A stretch of 64,000 nucleotides of DNA from Tamarix chinensis (GCA_030549775.1 CM060177.1:50653138-50717137), one strand, 5' to 3'. Counted from the stretch's first letter, positions 34,410 through 47,525 are shown. Program-made: numbers and translations. Notes: generated from the sequence alone by a model not told the origin.

Positions 34410-35508
34410 GACCTCAGTTTGAGACTTACAAATCAAGGAGGTATATGAATTTGGAATTGTAGGACACTTTAGAGTTAACAATACTTTGACGTTGTTGGAA
34501 CATTTCTATTGGCCAAGAATGCAAAAGGGAGTATAAGCCATGAGTGCTAGGTTTGTAACATGCCAAAGGAGCAAGAGTTTCTTCCACAAAGGCTTATATG
34601 TGCCTTTACCCATGCCTACTCAATCATGGGAAGGTGTTAGTATGAATTTTATTTTTAGATTTCCTAGGATACAAAGAGTTAAGGATTCTATTATGCTTCT
34701 GGTGGATCTGGTTTCCAAGATGGCTTATTTTTTCCATGTCACAAGATCAATGATGCTACTCATGTTGCAAAATTGTATTTCAAGGAGATTGTGAGATTGC
34801 ATAGGATTCCAAGGAGTATAGTTTTAGATAGAGATGTGAAGTGCCTAAGTTATTTTTAGAAGATATTATGGCATATACTAGTATTGAAGCTTCTATTTAA
34901 CACATCACATTATCCTTAAATGGATGGGAAAAGTGAAGTTACTAATTGAACTTTGGGCACTTTGTTAAGAGGATTAGTGATTAAGAGTGCTAAGGACTAG
35001 GATGTCAAGTTAGCACATGTGGAGTTTGCTTACATCCAAAGTCCCTCTACTACAATAAGCTCTAGTTCATTCAATATAGTACATGGTATTGATCCTTATA
35101 TACCTATTGATATGGTACCATTAAAGAATGGTGAAGTGAAGAGTTATGATAGATAAGATACAGTGGAGTTATTTCAAAAAATTCATCAACAAATCAACCA
35201 CAATATTTAGAAGGTGAATGAAGTATACGAGACAAGAGTAAAAAAGCATAGGATTCAATATGTTTTTTCAATGGGAGATTTCATAGTGTTGCACTTGACG
35301 ATGAGAGATTTACTAATCTAAGGAAAAACAAGCTTATGTTGAGGGCGTATGGTCCTTAAAAACTACTTCAAAAGTTTGGGGAAAGTGCGTCTGAGCTTGA
35401 TTTGCTAGATTCATATGGTGGGGTATCAAGGACATTCAATATTAGAGACATTAGCCCTTCCTATGGAAATTCAAATTTGAGGGCAAATTCAAATCAACAA
35501 GGGGAGAA
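34410..35508 (+). pseudogene. Integrase of gypsy element III, ending at the PPT
   Basis: The zinc module (IKEVYEFGIVGHFRVNNT, FVTCQRSKSFF) is followed by the core with [36 protein letters not shown] and MDGKSEVTN. The first catalytic Asp is Asn; the second Asp and the Glu are kept. The C-terminal end reads LDSYGGVSRTFNIRDISPSY. The plus-strand PPT AACAAGGGGAGAA ends the internal region at 35508. Confidence 0.82.
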
Positions 35509-36437
35509 TGCTGTAGAAGAAAACACTCAAGAATTAGCATTCATCATTATGGAACGGATTTTTCTTCATTTAGAAAGGATCTCCCATATAATTAAAGACA
35601 AATGACAGGTTATGTTGCCTATAATAAATGAAACATACCATAGAAGCTACTATATATATGTATGCGATGCATGCAATGGATAGAGGGCATGTTCTCTGCA
35701 TGGGACGAATGGAATGTAGCTTGTATGTGTGTATAGCTAATTAGATAATTTAGAGATTATATAGAGAATAAAGTAGTATAAATCTACATTTAGAAGAATA
35801 GTATATCTTCTTATGCCTTTAGCTAGGTATCATTTGAAGCATTATATGTTTTAACTATTAGATGGCAATAGCCTAGTAATTGGTGACCTTGGCTATATAA
35901 GCAATAAAAACATATGATTATGGATAGATTTAATGGAATTTGAAAGCAAATTGCAAGCATTGCTAGTTTATTATGTGTGAGTTCATCTCATTTTTATTAG
36001 AATATGTGTGAACAATTAATCTTGAAACTCTTAATATCTTCATCTATGCAAATTAGGATTAAGTACTATCCTTCTAAACTCCATAACCCATGCCATTATT
36101 ACCAATAATTATCATCTAAATTTGTCACAAAATCAAAACCCAAATTTGAAAAACCCTAACCTTCATTTGCAAATTTAAAACCCTAACCCTAACAATAACA
36201 CATGAAACCCTAATTATTGAATCATCATCATCATCGTCTCATAATTATCAAATCATCATCATCACCATCTCATCACCACTAAATTATCAACACCATCTTT
36301 AAATCATTTTCCTATTTATTTCTTCACGACTAAATATCTACATCCTTAATTCATCATCATCAAATCTTCATCGTCTTATACAAATACAATTCGATTACAT
36401 ATATCACCATAGTTCTAATTCTACACTCATAGCCACA
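35509..36437 (+). repeat. 3' LTR of gypsy element III
   Basis: Starts TGCTGTAGAAGAAAAC and ends TCATAGCCACA. It lines up with the 5' LTR along its length, including GAATAAAGTAGTATAA, TATATAAGC and the ATC-rich tract near 36220, with many substitutions and small indels. Confidence 0.82.
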
Positions 36438-37570
36438 ATATTTTATGTAAAAGGGAAGATAACCGAATCTCTCATTTCAATATCACTTTACTCAAAAGAT
36501 CCTATTATTTTGTTCCAAAATTTTGGAATTTACCCATAGTAATGAATGCACGTACGTAAAAGAATTCTTTAATTTCCAAATCAAAATCTAAGTATTTTCA
36601 AGTATCTTCTACCATGATATATATATATTCAAATCATTCTCATTCTTTACTTATTAATTAATGCCCTTTTCATTCCTCAAATCACGTGTTCTCTTTTACA
36701 TCCTTAGAAGAATTAGAATTTTTACCTAAATGCCTGGAACCTAAGCATCCTTATCATCTTATTTATTTTCAATTTACTAAACGTCTCTTCCTTTGATTAT
36801 TCATCTTTATAAGGGAACCATCTAAACCATAGTTGTCTCCGTCAATTTATATTTATGCAACTCCTTCCATTTTATCTATAAGTAGTGGAATATAATGTAA
36901 TGAATTTCTTGATGGTAGGCAAACATGTGGTGTTCATTTCTCCATTGCACCAACAACTAGATCTCTTGAAAGCTCTGATAAATTACATAAATTTTGAAAA
37001 TATTTATCTTAATCATATTCCTCACTCAATTGATTCCATTACTTCAAATTATTCAAAAACCTTAATTAGACCATAAAATTTACCTTTATATTTCTTAACA
37101 CCAACAAAATAGTTAATGGTGAGTCCTTTCATCCTCTTATAACCTCCCACATTCTATTAACATGACTAAAAATTGATCCTAAGACTCAAACATACTTGCT
37201 ACAAATAACTTTTTCACAACTTAACTAACTTCGTGTAAAATATCTTTTCCCCCTAACATTAGGCTAATTGAACCATACCCATTTGACAAATATAACAGAC
37301 ACTAGATTGATGTATAACCTTGTGTGCCACTAATTTCTTTTGCTTATATATATTTACCTTTACATCCATTTGTTAGACAGTTTCTCCAATCTTGTGAATT
37401 AAGCCTTGCTAAAGTCATTTCTATTATTAGGAAAACAATGACTCATATCATGTACAGGGGTTGTTTATTAAAAGCCCAAAAATTAATAGACTTATTTATC
37501 CACTATTAAAACTGTTTGAGTTACCCATCCACCCTAGGCTTTTATCTATTTAGATAAGAGGATACTAATG
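36438..37570. repeat. Repeat Q1, third segment
   Basis: Aligns with 56210-57370 (for example AAGTATTTTCAAGTATCTTCTACC, CCTTTCATCCTCTTATAACCTC, TCTATTAACATGA). It restores the Q sequence after element III and so confirms the element's right border. Confidence 0.75.
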
Positions 37571-39608
37571 GTAAGAATCTGTGTGGTTATGATTGTATTG
37601 ATTTCAATAATTGATGTAAATCCATATTATATGATATTGTAGTGTGAAAATTGTGGAGATTCCTTGTGTTGGATCACTTGTAAAATAGGTACGGTTTTTG
37701 AGACCTTGGGGCATTTTTGTCAGTATTGTGAAAAGTGATAGGTAAAGTATTCTAGGGTGCAAATTGGCCTACAATAATTTTGAGATACCATATGAAATAA
37801 CTATGGAAAAAATAAAGAGATTTAGGGTACTTATATTATGTGTGTGTATAACCATAAATAGGGTGAGTAAAACATAAGGGAAATTATGATCGTATGTAAT
37901 TAGGGTGAAATTTTTTGTTAGCTTGGTAAATTTTGGAATTCCTTTGAGCATTGGGGAATGATATATAAAAAAAGAGGTAGAATTATAGTTTTGGGAGGCC
38001 AAGATACAAAACCTTAGGGGTATGCTATTATTATAAGTATAAAATGGGGAAGTTGAACTATAAACATGGAGTATTATGTTAACCCTGAATTTTTGGAAAT
38101 ATGTACCAAATTTAGTAGTTACAACAAAAACAAATCATTAGGGTTTTGAAAGGGCCTCAAAAAGGAAAGGATTATAACATTTGCAAAGTAGGGGAATTAG
38201 GCTATGATATTTGCGATGATGGTTAAGTATAGCATTATATGCATGGGCATGGAAATGGAGGGATAGATAAGTAATAGAGGATGGGCTATGGTAACAAAGA
38301 GAAATTTTTGTTTTAAGGAGTAATCTAGAGGTTATTTATTATTATACGTGGAAAATGGAGGTTACATGCCATGAATATTGACTAAGTGCTTCTAATGACA
38401 CATCATGTTTGATGGACAGATTAGGGACTCAAAAGTGACATCGAAGGTGAGGATGTTCTAGAGGTGTGAAATTAAGGTTTCCAAGTAGAATAGGGTTATC
38501 TCATGATTATAATAGGGATTGTGTCACAGAAGGTAAGTGTACTTGTCTGTGAGACAAACATGAATTAAAAAAAACATGAATAATACGTTAATAACTTAGA
38601 GTTGAAGTTCACTTGATTCAATCTTAGTTATACCTACCGATCTATTGACATGAATAATGTCCAAGAGCATCTTGCCCTAGAATCTGTACTCTACACCATT
38701 TGACCGATTAAAATAGTGGGTTCCACAACTTAATTAAATTGAACAACTTGATAATAATAACCAGTTGTAAGGCATCAATTACATATAATAGAAAACCATA
38801 TGGGTTAGGACCACGTCTACCTTGATTTTCAATCCTCTAGTGAGAATAATGGCCAAGAGTGTTCTACCTTTGGGTTATACCTTATTTACTTATCCACTAA
38901 TGAGAATTGTGACCAATAGCATCCTACATTGAAGGTTGTACTTGTTTACCATTCTAGTAGTTGAGAATAGTGTGGTCCCTAAACTCAAAGTGTGTTAAAT
39001 CAAGAAATTATTATTATTATACTAATGCTGTAATTTAGTTAATAATAAACAAGTTGATAACATCTTCTTACACATTTTTCATCACTTATTGTGGTATTAT
39101 TCATATCTATGATCTGTTGGACTCTACTGTTACATTACTTAGTACATGGTATAATGATCATCCCTATTATTGGTGATGCTCATTCTCGTGACCTGAAAAC
39201 CTTCTGAGCCTATGAATGTAAATCAAAACTCATTTGACTATTTTGCTACATAAAATGATATAATCAAGGTAGAGTGATACAATTGTGATCCAGTCTATAG
39301 ACCTAAGATTGTGGCATATGATTGTTGCTTTAGCCCTTTTCCTTCTTATTAATGGTTCATTTTAATGTTTATTTAGGTATTTTAGTACTCCTTATGGAAT
39401 GAACACCTAACTCTTATGTATGACATTTATTAATCTTACATTACTATTATCATTATTTTTATACTATTTTATATTGCCTTGTCGTGGGTATAAGGATGGT
39501 CTAGGGCCAAACATATACCAATTATGGTGGTAGCACCCCTCTACACTTAAATGTTGTTAAACAAAAAAAGAATAATTTTTTTAGTGGTGAAATTTGGGGA
39601 TCTTATAA
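37571..39608 (+). repeat. Probable 5' LTR of the Del/Tekay-like element D1 (contains repeat P1)
   Basis: The right edge GGTGAAATTTGGGGATCTTATA sits directly before a degenerate tRNA-iMet PBS, as expected for a 5' LTR. The part 37940-38695 (P1) aligns with 53345-54145 (P2) in the presumed 3' LTR (AAAACCTTAGGGGTA, ATAACTTA, GTGAGGATGT). The left border is not visible; it runs into repeat Q1. Confidence 0.6.
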
Positions 39609-39610
39609 GT

Positions 39611-39623
39611 TAGTATTAGAGTC
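39611..39623 (+). promoter_or_regulatory. Degenerate primer binding site of element D1
   Basis: TAGTATTAGAGTC matches TGGTATCAGAGCC at 10 of 13 positions. All three differences are G-to-A or C-to-T, the pattern of cytosine deamination. It begins two bases after the LTR edge. Confidence 0.7.
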
Positions 39624-39829
39624 TAGGTTTTGACAACCACGATTTTTTTTTTGTGAAAACTTGGTTTCAAGAAATTTTCATTCTGAGTTTTAAATGAATT
39701 TTCATATTTTGAAAACATCAATTTTGTAAAAACTAGAATCCACTAGTGGGGAAAAGAATAGGTAGCCTAGGTGGCCTAATATTGTGAAGTGTGTGATAAA
39801 TGTTATTAAACTAGAAGGGTTTAACTTGA

Positions 39830-40990
39830 CATGCCTTTTGTTTTACAACAACCAAATAAAAACATAAACGAACAAGTAGGAATTCTAGTGGAGGCCTTTG
39901 AGGCCTTCATGGATTTTTTGCAGTTTAAGTTGCAAATTTGGCTCCTAACCCCACCGCCACATCATCCTTAGAAGGGCATCAGGAAGGATTGGCTCCCCTC
40001 TATGCTAGTGAGGAGGACGTTATTATTTTTAAGGGGTAGATCTAGGAAATGGAATGCACCTTCGAGGGCATCGATTGCCCATTTGCATAGGAGTAAAGTA
40101 TTATCACGTTCTTTCTTCGGAGAGTAGCATACGCCTTATTGGTAAGTTGGTGTAGCAAGGATGGCTATAGATGTCATAGGAGGATTTTAAGATGATGATC
40201 CCTACCATTTTCTATCTAGATAACCTTAAGAGGGAGAAGTTAAAGGAATTTATGCTAATTACCTAGGGAGCATGACGGTAACGCAGTATTATACCCGATT
40301 CACTAAGTTTCTAAGGTTCACACCTAATATAGAGTCCAATGAGCTAATAGTGGATTAATAGTTCAACGAAGGGATCCATTTTAGCATCCATGTAGACAAT
40401 TGATGTAGTGGGGTTATCTAATTTGGCGGCCCTACATGAGTGGGCATGTATTGTAGCCACCATCATTTAGCCGCAAGCAATTATTCTAAGAAAGAGAATG
40501 CCAGTGCCATAAGTTCTAGAGGTAGGACCCATCCAAGATGGGGCAGACCTTTAGGATTTTAGTAGAGAGGTCCCCTAAAGAACTAAAAGCCACCAACTGG
40601 TTTTACCTACTTATGATGTCGAAGGGACCATCTAAGATGTGATTGCTAGGGTAGGCCTATGCATTGCTAACTCAATAACAAACTAGAACACCAACCTTTT
40701 GACTATTAGTATATGAGGAACTTTCAATAGCGCTAGGGAGATTAATTCCCGCAAAGAGGGGCTTCATCACAAAATCAGGCCTATCAGCAAAAACCACCAT
40801 ACACCACCATAAAAGTTTTAGGAGATGGCGCCTACCCTAACCAGTACATAGAATAAAGAAACTAAGAGGAGATCATAGGGGTTCCTCCCTTTTCCTTAGA
40901 GGGGAGTACATGCCTAAGGTACTAGAGGTTATCGAGGAGCTAGTCAAGTAGGTCAATTAGGCAGGAGCCTGAATATCATTAGCAAGATAG
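39830..40990 (+). pseudogene. Gag of element D1
   Basis: Across frames one sees a FKEFMLIT...SMTVTQYYTRFTKF-like capsid stretch (about 40200-40310), NLAALHEWACIVA (about 40420) and a worn zinc knuckle at about 40590-40640, where relatives have CFTCGKEGH...CP. No intact frame longer than about 40 codons remains. Confidence 0.6.
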
Positions 40991-41084
40991 AAGATGATCT
41001 ATAGCTAGATGTAGTAATAGATATGTTCGCCATTATTTTTTCCAGTGCATGTACTATTTAATTTCGGTTTTTCTTTTTTATTCA

Positions 41085-41460
41085 TTCCTATTAGTTTGTT
41101 GCTAGTACTATCCTATCAACATCTAATAGTGTAGCCATGTCTATGATGATGCACTTGGGGAATAGACTAGATTATACTAGGATCTACTTATATGTGGCTT
41201 TAGTGATAGGTGGGGTAAACATTCTAGTGGGCTTGGTTAAGATAGACCTATTATCTTTAATGTCATCCTATGGATGGATGTGTTAAGTAGATACCAGACT
41301 ATGACAAGTTGGGCATAAGAATGCAGAGAGTTACTCGGCCTATAGGGTACTAAGGTTTCCTATAAGAAATGCAAAACTAATCTTAGAACAAAGGTTATAT
41401 TTGCACACATGGTGAATGAATTGATGTGGAAGGGGTATCTTATGTACATGTGTAGTGTTC
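41085..41460 (+). pseudogene. Protease region of element D1
   Basis: The text LYVALVIGGVNILVGLVKIDL and SSYGWMC correspond to the strand after the active site and the GMDWL-like motif of Del elements. The catalytic triplet region near 41110-41150 is no longer recognisable as D-S-G. Stops are present. Confidence 0.55.
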
Positions 41461-41474
41461 GTGAGTAGAATAGG

Positions 41475-41841
41475 AATTTGGTGGCCCTAAATGACATTCA
41501 TGTGGTTCAGGGTGTTCCTAATGTTTTCTCGAAGGAGATCCCAAGTATGTTGCTAGTGCATGAAACTGATTTCACTGTTAAACTATTGTTGGGGACTAAA
41601 CTTGTGTTAAGGGCCACATATAGTATAGACTCGATGGAGGTAGAGGAGATGAAGGCTCAACTAAAGAATTTATTGGCTCATGGGTAAATCCATGAAAGTG
41701 TGTCTCCAAGTGGAGCATTATCAACTAAAGAAGAAGGATGGGAGCCTCCATTTTTGTATTGATTACCGACGATTGAATCAGTTGATACTAAAAGATCGGT
41801 ATTCGCTTCTAAGATTCAACGACCTTTTTGACCAGCTTTGG
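41475..41841 (+). pseudogene. Reverse transcriptase of D1, first part
   Basis: Opens with VVQGVPNVFSKEIPSMLLVHETDF (family: EFPDVFPEDLPGLPP), then MEVEEMKAQLKNLLAHG, a frame change, and HFCIDYRRLNQLILKDRYSLLRFNDLFDQL. Here the solo LTR interrupts it after DLFDQL. The motif CIDYR and the fingers subdomain are clear. Confidence 0.85.
41837..41841. repeat. Target site duplication TTTGG, left copy (solo LTR 1)
   Basis: TTTGG precedes TGTAACG and recurs at 43983-43987 after the LTR end. Confidence 0.9.
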
Positions 41842-43982
41842 TGTAACGCCCTCAAAATTTTATAGTTGAAATATTTCATTTTATTTAAAATTTTGTGGAA
41901 GCTAAAGCCGTAAATTTTGGGGACGTTACAACCACACTTAGTACGGGATCGGTTTCCTCCTAAGGCTAAATGGATAATAATATGATTATACAAACTCAAA
42001 CTTTTATTTAAATTAGAGTAGCGGATTAATTTCGTTACAAAAATAAAACAATACTATTGGTGGTTACAAGAGTAAACTAATGTAAATATGGAAATAAAAG
42101 GTTAAAAGAGAAACCCTAAAATTATTCTCGGATAATCCTTACACTCATACTTGATACTAGCTTGAATAGCACCTATAATAATCCCACAAGGGATAGTACC
42201 TATTGAATAACTAAGGGCCTGTAGTTGGGACCCTTCAGTACTATGATACTGAGTAACCCTTTATACTAAACTGAAGGACAGTGCCCACATGCAACACATA
42301 ATACATAATGATATAAAACAAAAACATATGCGGGCTTAGGAAAATCACAAGCAAGATAAGAACTAATACATAAGGCAACACCACATATAATAAGGAAGGC
42401 ATAACCCAAAATCTATTTAATTAGCAATTCCATCAGATACACAAGCATGGATAGGCACCAAAGCCAAAGTTATACCATATCAATGGATCATAAACATAAA
42501 ATCAATACTTTTGGTCTTAAGCCATTAATTAAACATTAATTCATATCATCTATCGAATTATATCAATGTGAGTGTAGGAACCACACTATTATAGCTGGTG
42601 GATTTGAAACACTAATGGAAGAATGTACCTAGCCATTATTATTTGCATGTGGATCAGTCTCCACGACACCCTACACCTTGCTATTATTCTCACCTGTGGA
42701 TTGGTCTAGTCCTGACTCACATAGTGTTCCACTTTAAGTGATTAATTTCTTCCCACATATTATTTCTATGCAATGTTTGGTTTATTGAGCTCAGTATCCC
42801 CCACTACTATAGCTGATGGATAAAAAAACACTTCAAGACAAAAATGCACCTCAGCACTATTATTCACCGGTGGATAAGTGTGGGCATGGATAAATTTTTT
42901 TTCAATTTACGTAATTAATATTTTATCAATATCTTCTTCAACAAGTCCATTTATTTAATTCGAGGGGGAAAGTTCATGAATCCAGTGGCACAAAGATATT
43001 TCAGCTATAGAAGCAAGTATACTATATCAACGATCATGGCAAACAAAAAATCCTAACACATACTTTGAACATATCTAACACACATTTCCATACATACTTA
43101 CAAACCAGGCACCTCTAGTATGATTATGAAATAAACGCCATATCACACCCTTAATTATCCATCCGACCCTAGGTTATACAATGTTCCTGTGATACTCACT
43201 AATTTATTAAATGCCATTATTTCATTATTTAACATTACTTATGTCTTATTATAGAGACTTATTTAAACCATTGACATGTTATGTGCAAGTTACCAATTTA
43301 GCCCCATCATCTTTAAAAATTTACTAAAATACCCCTTTCTATTTGCAAAATTACCATCTTACCCTTTATGTTTGTATAGTTACCAAAATGCCCCTTGTAT
43401 TTGTTTGATTACTGAATTGACCTCCATACTTATTAAATCACCCACTTTACCCCTCATACTTGTTAAGTTACCAATTTTACCCTTCCAGTTGGTTAAACTA
43501 CCGAAATGCCCTTTTTATTTATTTAATTTACCAAATTTCCACTCTTCCTTATTAAAATTACCAAATTACCATTTTGGTTGGTTAAATTACCAAATTTTCT
43601 TTCTTATTAAAATTTAACATATTGCCCCTTTGGTTGGTTAAATTTAAAAATGCAAAAAAGGGGACAAAATAAAATAATTTTTAGAATAATGGTATTTAAT
43701 ATTTTTGATATATAAACTAATTTCATAATTAAATTTATTAGAATTTAATATTTTAGTTTAAGAAGGCTAATTTTAGTTAAATATTGGTTTGAAAAATTAT
43801 TTAAATACAATAAGTATGATAAAATAACAAATTATTTATTTTCATTTATTAAATATTCATATCCATTTTTATACACCAAAAATTCCACAAAATAGGTAAA
43901 TTTAATAAATTTAAAAATTAATTTATCCGAAATGAGTGTTATTTATTTAATTTCTAGGTTTTAAAATTTTTAGGGTAATACA
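41842..43982 (-). repeat. Solo LTR 1 (2141 bp), minus orientation
   Basis: Starts TGTAACGCCCTCAAAATT and ends TTAGGGTAATACA with an exact 5-bp duplication TTTGG on both sides. There is no internal region, so it is a solo LTR left by recombination between two LTRs. It shares both edges, the CACTATT...GGTGGA block and the TTACC..CCC tract with solo LTR 2, but lacks that copy's purine-rich interior. On the minus strand it starts TGTATTACCC and ends in GGGCGTTACA, the usual look of Del/Tekay LTRs. Confidence 0.9.
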
Positions 43983-43987
43983 TTTGG
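43983..43987. repeat. Target site duplication TTTGG, right copy (solo LTR 1)
   Basis: Matches 41837-41841. Directly after it the RT text of D1 resumes. Confidence 0.9.
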
Positions 43988-44540
43988 GGTGTTAATGCCC
44001 TCTCAAAGATTTACCTAACGTCAGGCTACAACTAGTTGTACACTATTGATGCCCACATGATGAAAAAATCCTTTTGGGCATGGTATGGGCATTAAAAGTT
44101 TACGATGACAACATTTGGGCTTACTAATGTGCCTACTATCATTATGGGTCAAATGATGAGGATTAATTAAGCTATTCAAAAAGCATATTACAGTGATGTT
44201 CATTGATAACATCTTAGTGTACTCTTGAGGTATGGAAATGCTTGAGTAGCACCGTCACACTATATTTTCACTCTGTAGAGAGCACTAACTGTATGATAAA
44301 CGTGTGGATTCTAGCTTCCGAAAGTAACCTTCTTAGGACATGTATTGTCAACAAGAGGAGTCATCATGGATCAAACAAAGAGTATAGTATTCATAGAGTG
44401 GAAGTTGTCCATAAGTATAAGTGAGGTTCGTATCTTCCTGAATCTGGCTTGCTATAGTCACCCTTATTTTTAGAACTTCTTGAACATTGCATGCCCTTTA
44501 ACAAACCTTTTGAAGATGAACACTAGGATTTAATGGGATG
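43988..44540 (+). pseudogene. Reverse transcriptase of D1, second part
   Basis: Resumes as LSKIYLTSGYN and continues with FGLTNVPTIIMGQMM and MFIDNILVYS (about 44200), where the family has FIDDILVYS, so one catalytic Asp is Asn. The thumb follows with HRHTIFSLCREH and later worn text. In-frame stops replace Gln and Trp codons. Confidence 0.8.
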
Positions 44541-44672
44541 ATACTTACATAGGAGCATTCTAGGAATTGAAGATGTGGTTGGCTAGAACACCGATTCTAA
44601 CTCACTTAATGGGATAAGGTAGTTTAGAGGTCTATGGTGATGTGTCTAAGCATAAGTTAAGGTGTGTATTTA
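44541..44672 (+). pseudogene. RNase H of D1, first part
   Basis: AFELKMWLARTPILTHLMG-like text leads to LEVYGDVSKHKLRCVFM, matching the family F.VYSDASK.GLGCVLM. The first catalytic Asp is kept. The second solo LTR enters directly after CVFMK. Confidence 0.8.
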
Positions 44673-44677
44673 TGAAG
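44673..44677. repeat. Target site duplication TGAAG, left copy (solo LTR 2)
   Basis: TGAAG precedes TGTAACACCCCC and recurs at 49705-49709. Confidence 0.92.
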
Positions 44678-45289
44678 TGTAACACCCCCAAAATTCACTA
44701 TTGAAAAATTTTATTTTATTTAAAACAAATAGCAGAAGTAAGATATAAAACAGTGAATTTCGGGGATATTACCGCCACACTTAGTACTAGATCGGTTCAC
44801 TCATACCGTTCCAGTACCAAGTGCTAAGGCTAAGGAACAAAATATCAATTGCTAGATATTCAAACCATTCTTAAATCAGAAGATGAGGAATGAAACCCTA
44901 AAGGCTGGATAATCCTTACGCTCTTTCCTGTTGCCCACTTGAATAACACCTGCAAGGACTTGCAAGGGACACTGCCCATTGAATAGGCAGGGGCCCCACG
45001 AGTGGAACCCTTCAGTACTATGGTACTGAGTAACCCTTTAAAGTCACACTTAAATGCAGGCCCGCAATGTCACACATGGTATAAAACTACATGCATATAT
45101 AACAAGATGCGTATATATAACATTCACATAATTAAAAATCACATCAGATATCCATAGGTAGTTATGAACAAGCGATACTTTCGACCCTTAAGCCATGTCA
45201 TAATGCAAAATCAATACATTTGGGCCTTAAGCCATTAGTCCATCATTATTCAATCAATCTCATATTTTATATACATGTGAGCGCGAGAA

Positions 45290-45640
45290 CCCCACTATTA
45301 TTACCGGTGGATCAGTCACTGAACCACTATTATATGCCGGTGGATCGGTCTCCAGGGCAAAACGCTCCTGGCCACTATTATTCGCCGGTGGATCGGTCTG
45401 GCCCTGACTCACATGGTGTTCCACTATAAGTGATTAATATTTTTCCATAACTTTATTCACATACATGACTGATTTTATTGAGCTCGGGACCCCCACTATT
45501 TTTGCTGCTGGATCGGAATACATATATCAACATCATCCAAGGCAACACACTCTTGGGCCACTATTATATCCGGTGGATCGGTACTTATAATCATTTGCCA
45601 GGGTAACACGCTCCTGGGCCACTATTATAACTGGTGGATC
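45290..45640. repeat. CACTATT...GGTGGATCGG repeat block in solo LTR 2
   Basis: About seven copies of a motif CCACTATTAT.. CCGGTGGATCGGT, spaced about 35-110 bases, often linked by CACGCTCCTGG. The same block, more worn, is at 11361-11830 and 42570-42880. Role unknown; it is a good marker for this LTR family. Confidence 0.75.
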
Positions 45641-46344
45641 GGTACTCAATATCATAATTCAACTTAGCCCGGCTCATAGTCTTTCACTTTCATCATTAGT
45701 ATTTTCCCTTTCTTTAATCAACACAACAAATCCATTTATTTGCCTCAGATGGGAGACCAAGAACCCGGGACACAAAGGTACACCAGTCGTATCGGTGCAT
45801 ACTAGCTACTCAGTACCCTTCAACCACGAACCCAAGGACGCAAAGATACCCTGGTCGTACTGGTGCATAAAGCTACTCAGTACCCTACCGACAAGGACAC
45901 CTAATCCATAAGTATGCATACCCCCTAACTAGGTCCGTAGAGCTAGAAAGAGTAAGATATAGGTCCTGGTTGGGGCACAAAGGCACACCAGCAAATACTA
46001 GAATAATTATGGACTAAACCACGTCTTTAGGATAGCGACCCCTAAAGAGTCACCATTCCCGATCTCGAGGTCTTTCACTTTAAGTATTAGTTTCTTAATT
46101 AAAGTGATCACGAAAAGCACAATAATCAGATACTTATTCACTTTCAATAATTATGATATCATTAATCATTTCTTATTCAGACGGTTATCCAAGATAACAT
46201 AGAGAAACCACTAAGGCCGTCATAATCTCATATCCGAGTTAAGATTCATTCTCATAATACTTACTAATTATCAAATAATCTTACCTTGCTAGTCAACGTT
46301 ATTTGAGTCATATTATAAAATTCAGCAATCACAATGATATGTCA

Positions 46345-47525
46345 GGTACAAATTACTTTTTTACCCCTTACTTATATAATTGCTAAGTCATTCCTTCCTT
46401 ACTTGACAAATTACCATATTAACCTTAAGGTTGCATAATTATCAAATTACCCCTTGCTCGATTTATATTACTAAGTTATCTCCTACGCTTTTTAGATCAC
46501 CATTCACCCTTCATAATTATTAACCTTAACATATTTCCCTTTTTGTTGGTGAGATTACCAATTGCCCTTATCCTTTGTTATAATTACTAAATTGCCGTTG
46601 AGTTGGATAAATTACTAATTTACCCTCCTTTATTATCATGATTACTATTTTGCCCCTTTAGTTGGTTAAATAATTACCACATTACTCTTTAATTGGTTAA
46701 ATCACCAAATTGCCCCTTTAGTTGGATAAATTACCAAATTGCCCTTCTCCTTTATCATAATTACCATTTCACCCCTCTCAATTATTATAATTGCCATTGT
46801 ACCCCTTTTTAATTATTACAATTCCCAAATTACCCTTCTTCATAATCACAATTACTAATTTACCCTTCTTCATAATTATAATTACCAACTTACCCTTCTC
46901 CATATTTACAATTATTAATTTACCCTTCTATATATTTATAAATTATCAATTTACCCTTCTCCATATTCATAATTATTAATTTACCCTTTTCCATCATTAT
47001 ATTTACTCATTTACACCTCTCTATTTTTATAATTACTATATTGCCCTTCTTTATTATTAAAATTGCCATAATACCCTTTTTCTTATAAAATTACTATAAC
47101 ACTCCTTTTATTTTACAAATTACTATTTTACCCTTTTACATCCAAGATTACCATTTTTATCTTTCCTTACAAAATTACCATTTTACCATTCTTTTCCAAA
47201 ATTACCATATTACTCCTTTACTCCCAAAATTACCATAATACCCTTTACTTATAAATTTACCATTTTGCCATTCACTTATAAAATTAGCATATTACCATTT
47301 ACTTATAAAATTACTATTTTGCCCCTCTACCTCCAAAATTACCATTATGCCTCTTTACTTGAAAAATTACCATCCTTTCCTTTACTCATAAAATTACTAT
47401 AATACCCCTAACTTCCATAATTACCACAATACCCCTTTTCACTTGTAAAATTACCATATTACCCTTTTCCTTCAAAATTGCCACTTTACCCCTTTTATTA
47501 CCCCACTTTTATTAAATTACCATTT
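46345..47525. repeat. Degenerate short-unit array (ATTACCA..TTACCCTT) in solo LTR 2
   Basis: Nearly 1.2 kb of units about 25-35 bp long with the core AAATTACCATTTTACCC or AAATTGCCCCTTTAGTTGG, perhaps 40 units. A shorter version lies in solo LTR 1 at 43285-43640. No coding meaning; small open frames here are shadows of the repeat. Confidence 0.85.

Larger units (their letters stand above)
20334..36437 (+). mobile_element. Ty3/gypsy retrotransposon III, complete with both LTRs, split by a CACTA
   Basis: LTRs at 20334-21240 and 35509-36437, a perfect tRNA-iMet PBS at 21248 and a PPT at 35498-35508 define the element. Without the CACTA insertion and its target duplication it is about 6.1 kb. Gag, protease remnant, RT, RNase H and integrase follow in order, all degenerate. 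The two LTRs have visibly diverged, so the insertion is old. It sits in repeat Q1. Comparison with Q2 gives the empty site, but no exact target duplication remains. Confidence 0.9.

Noticed and set aside
20321..36450. Target duplication of gypsy element III
   Set aside because: The flanks ATTTTTTA and ATATTTTA are similar but no exact 5-bp match abuts both LTRs.
46345..47525. Possible CRISPR-like array
   Set aside because: Units are degenerate, lack unique spacers and lie inside a plant LTR.
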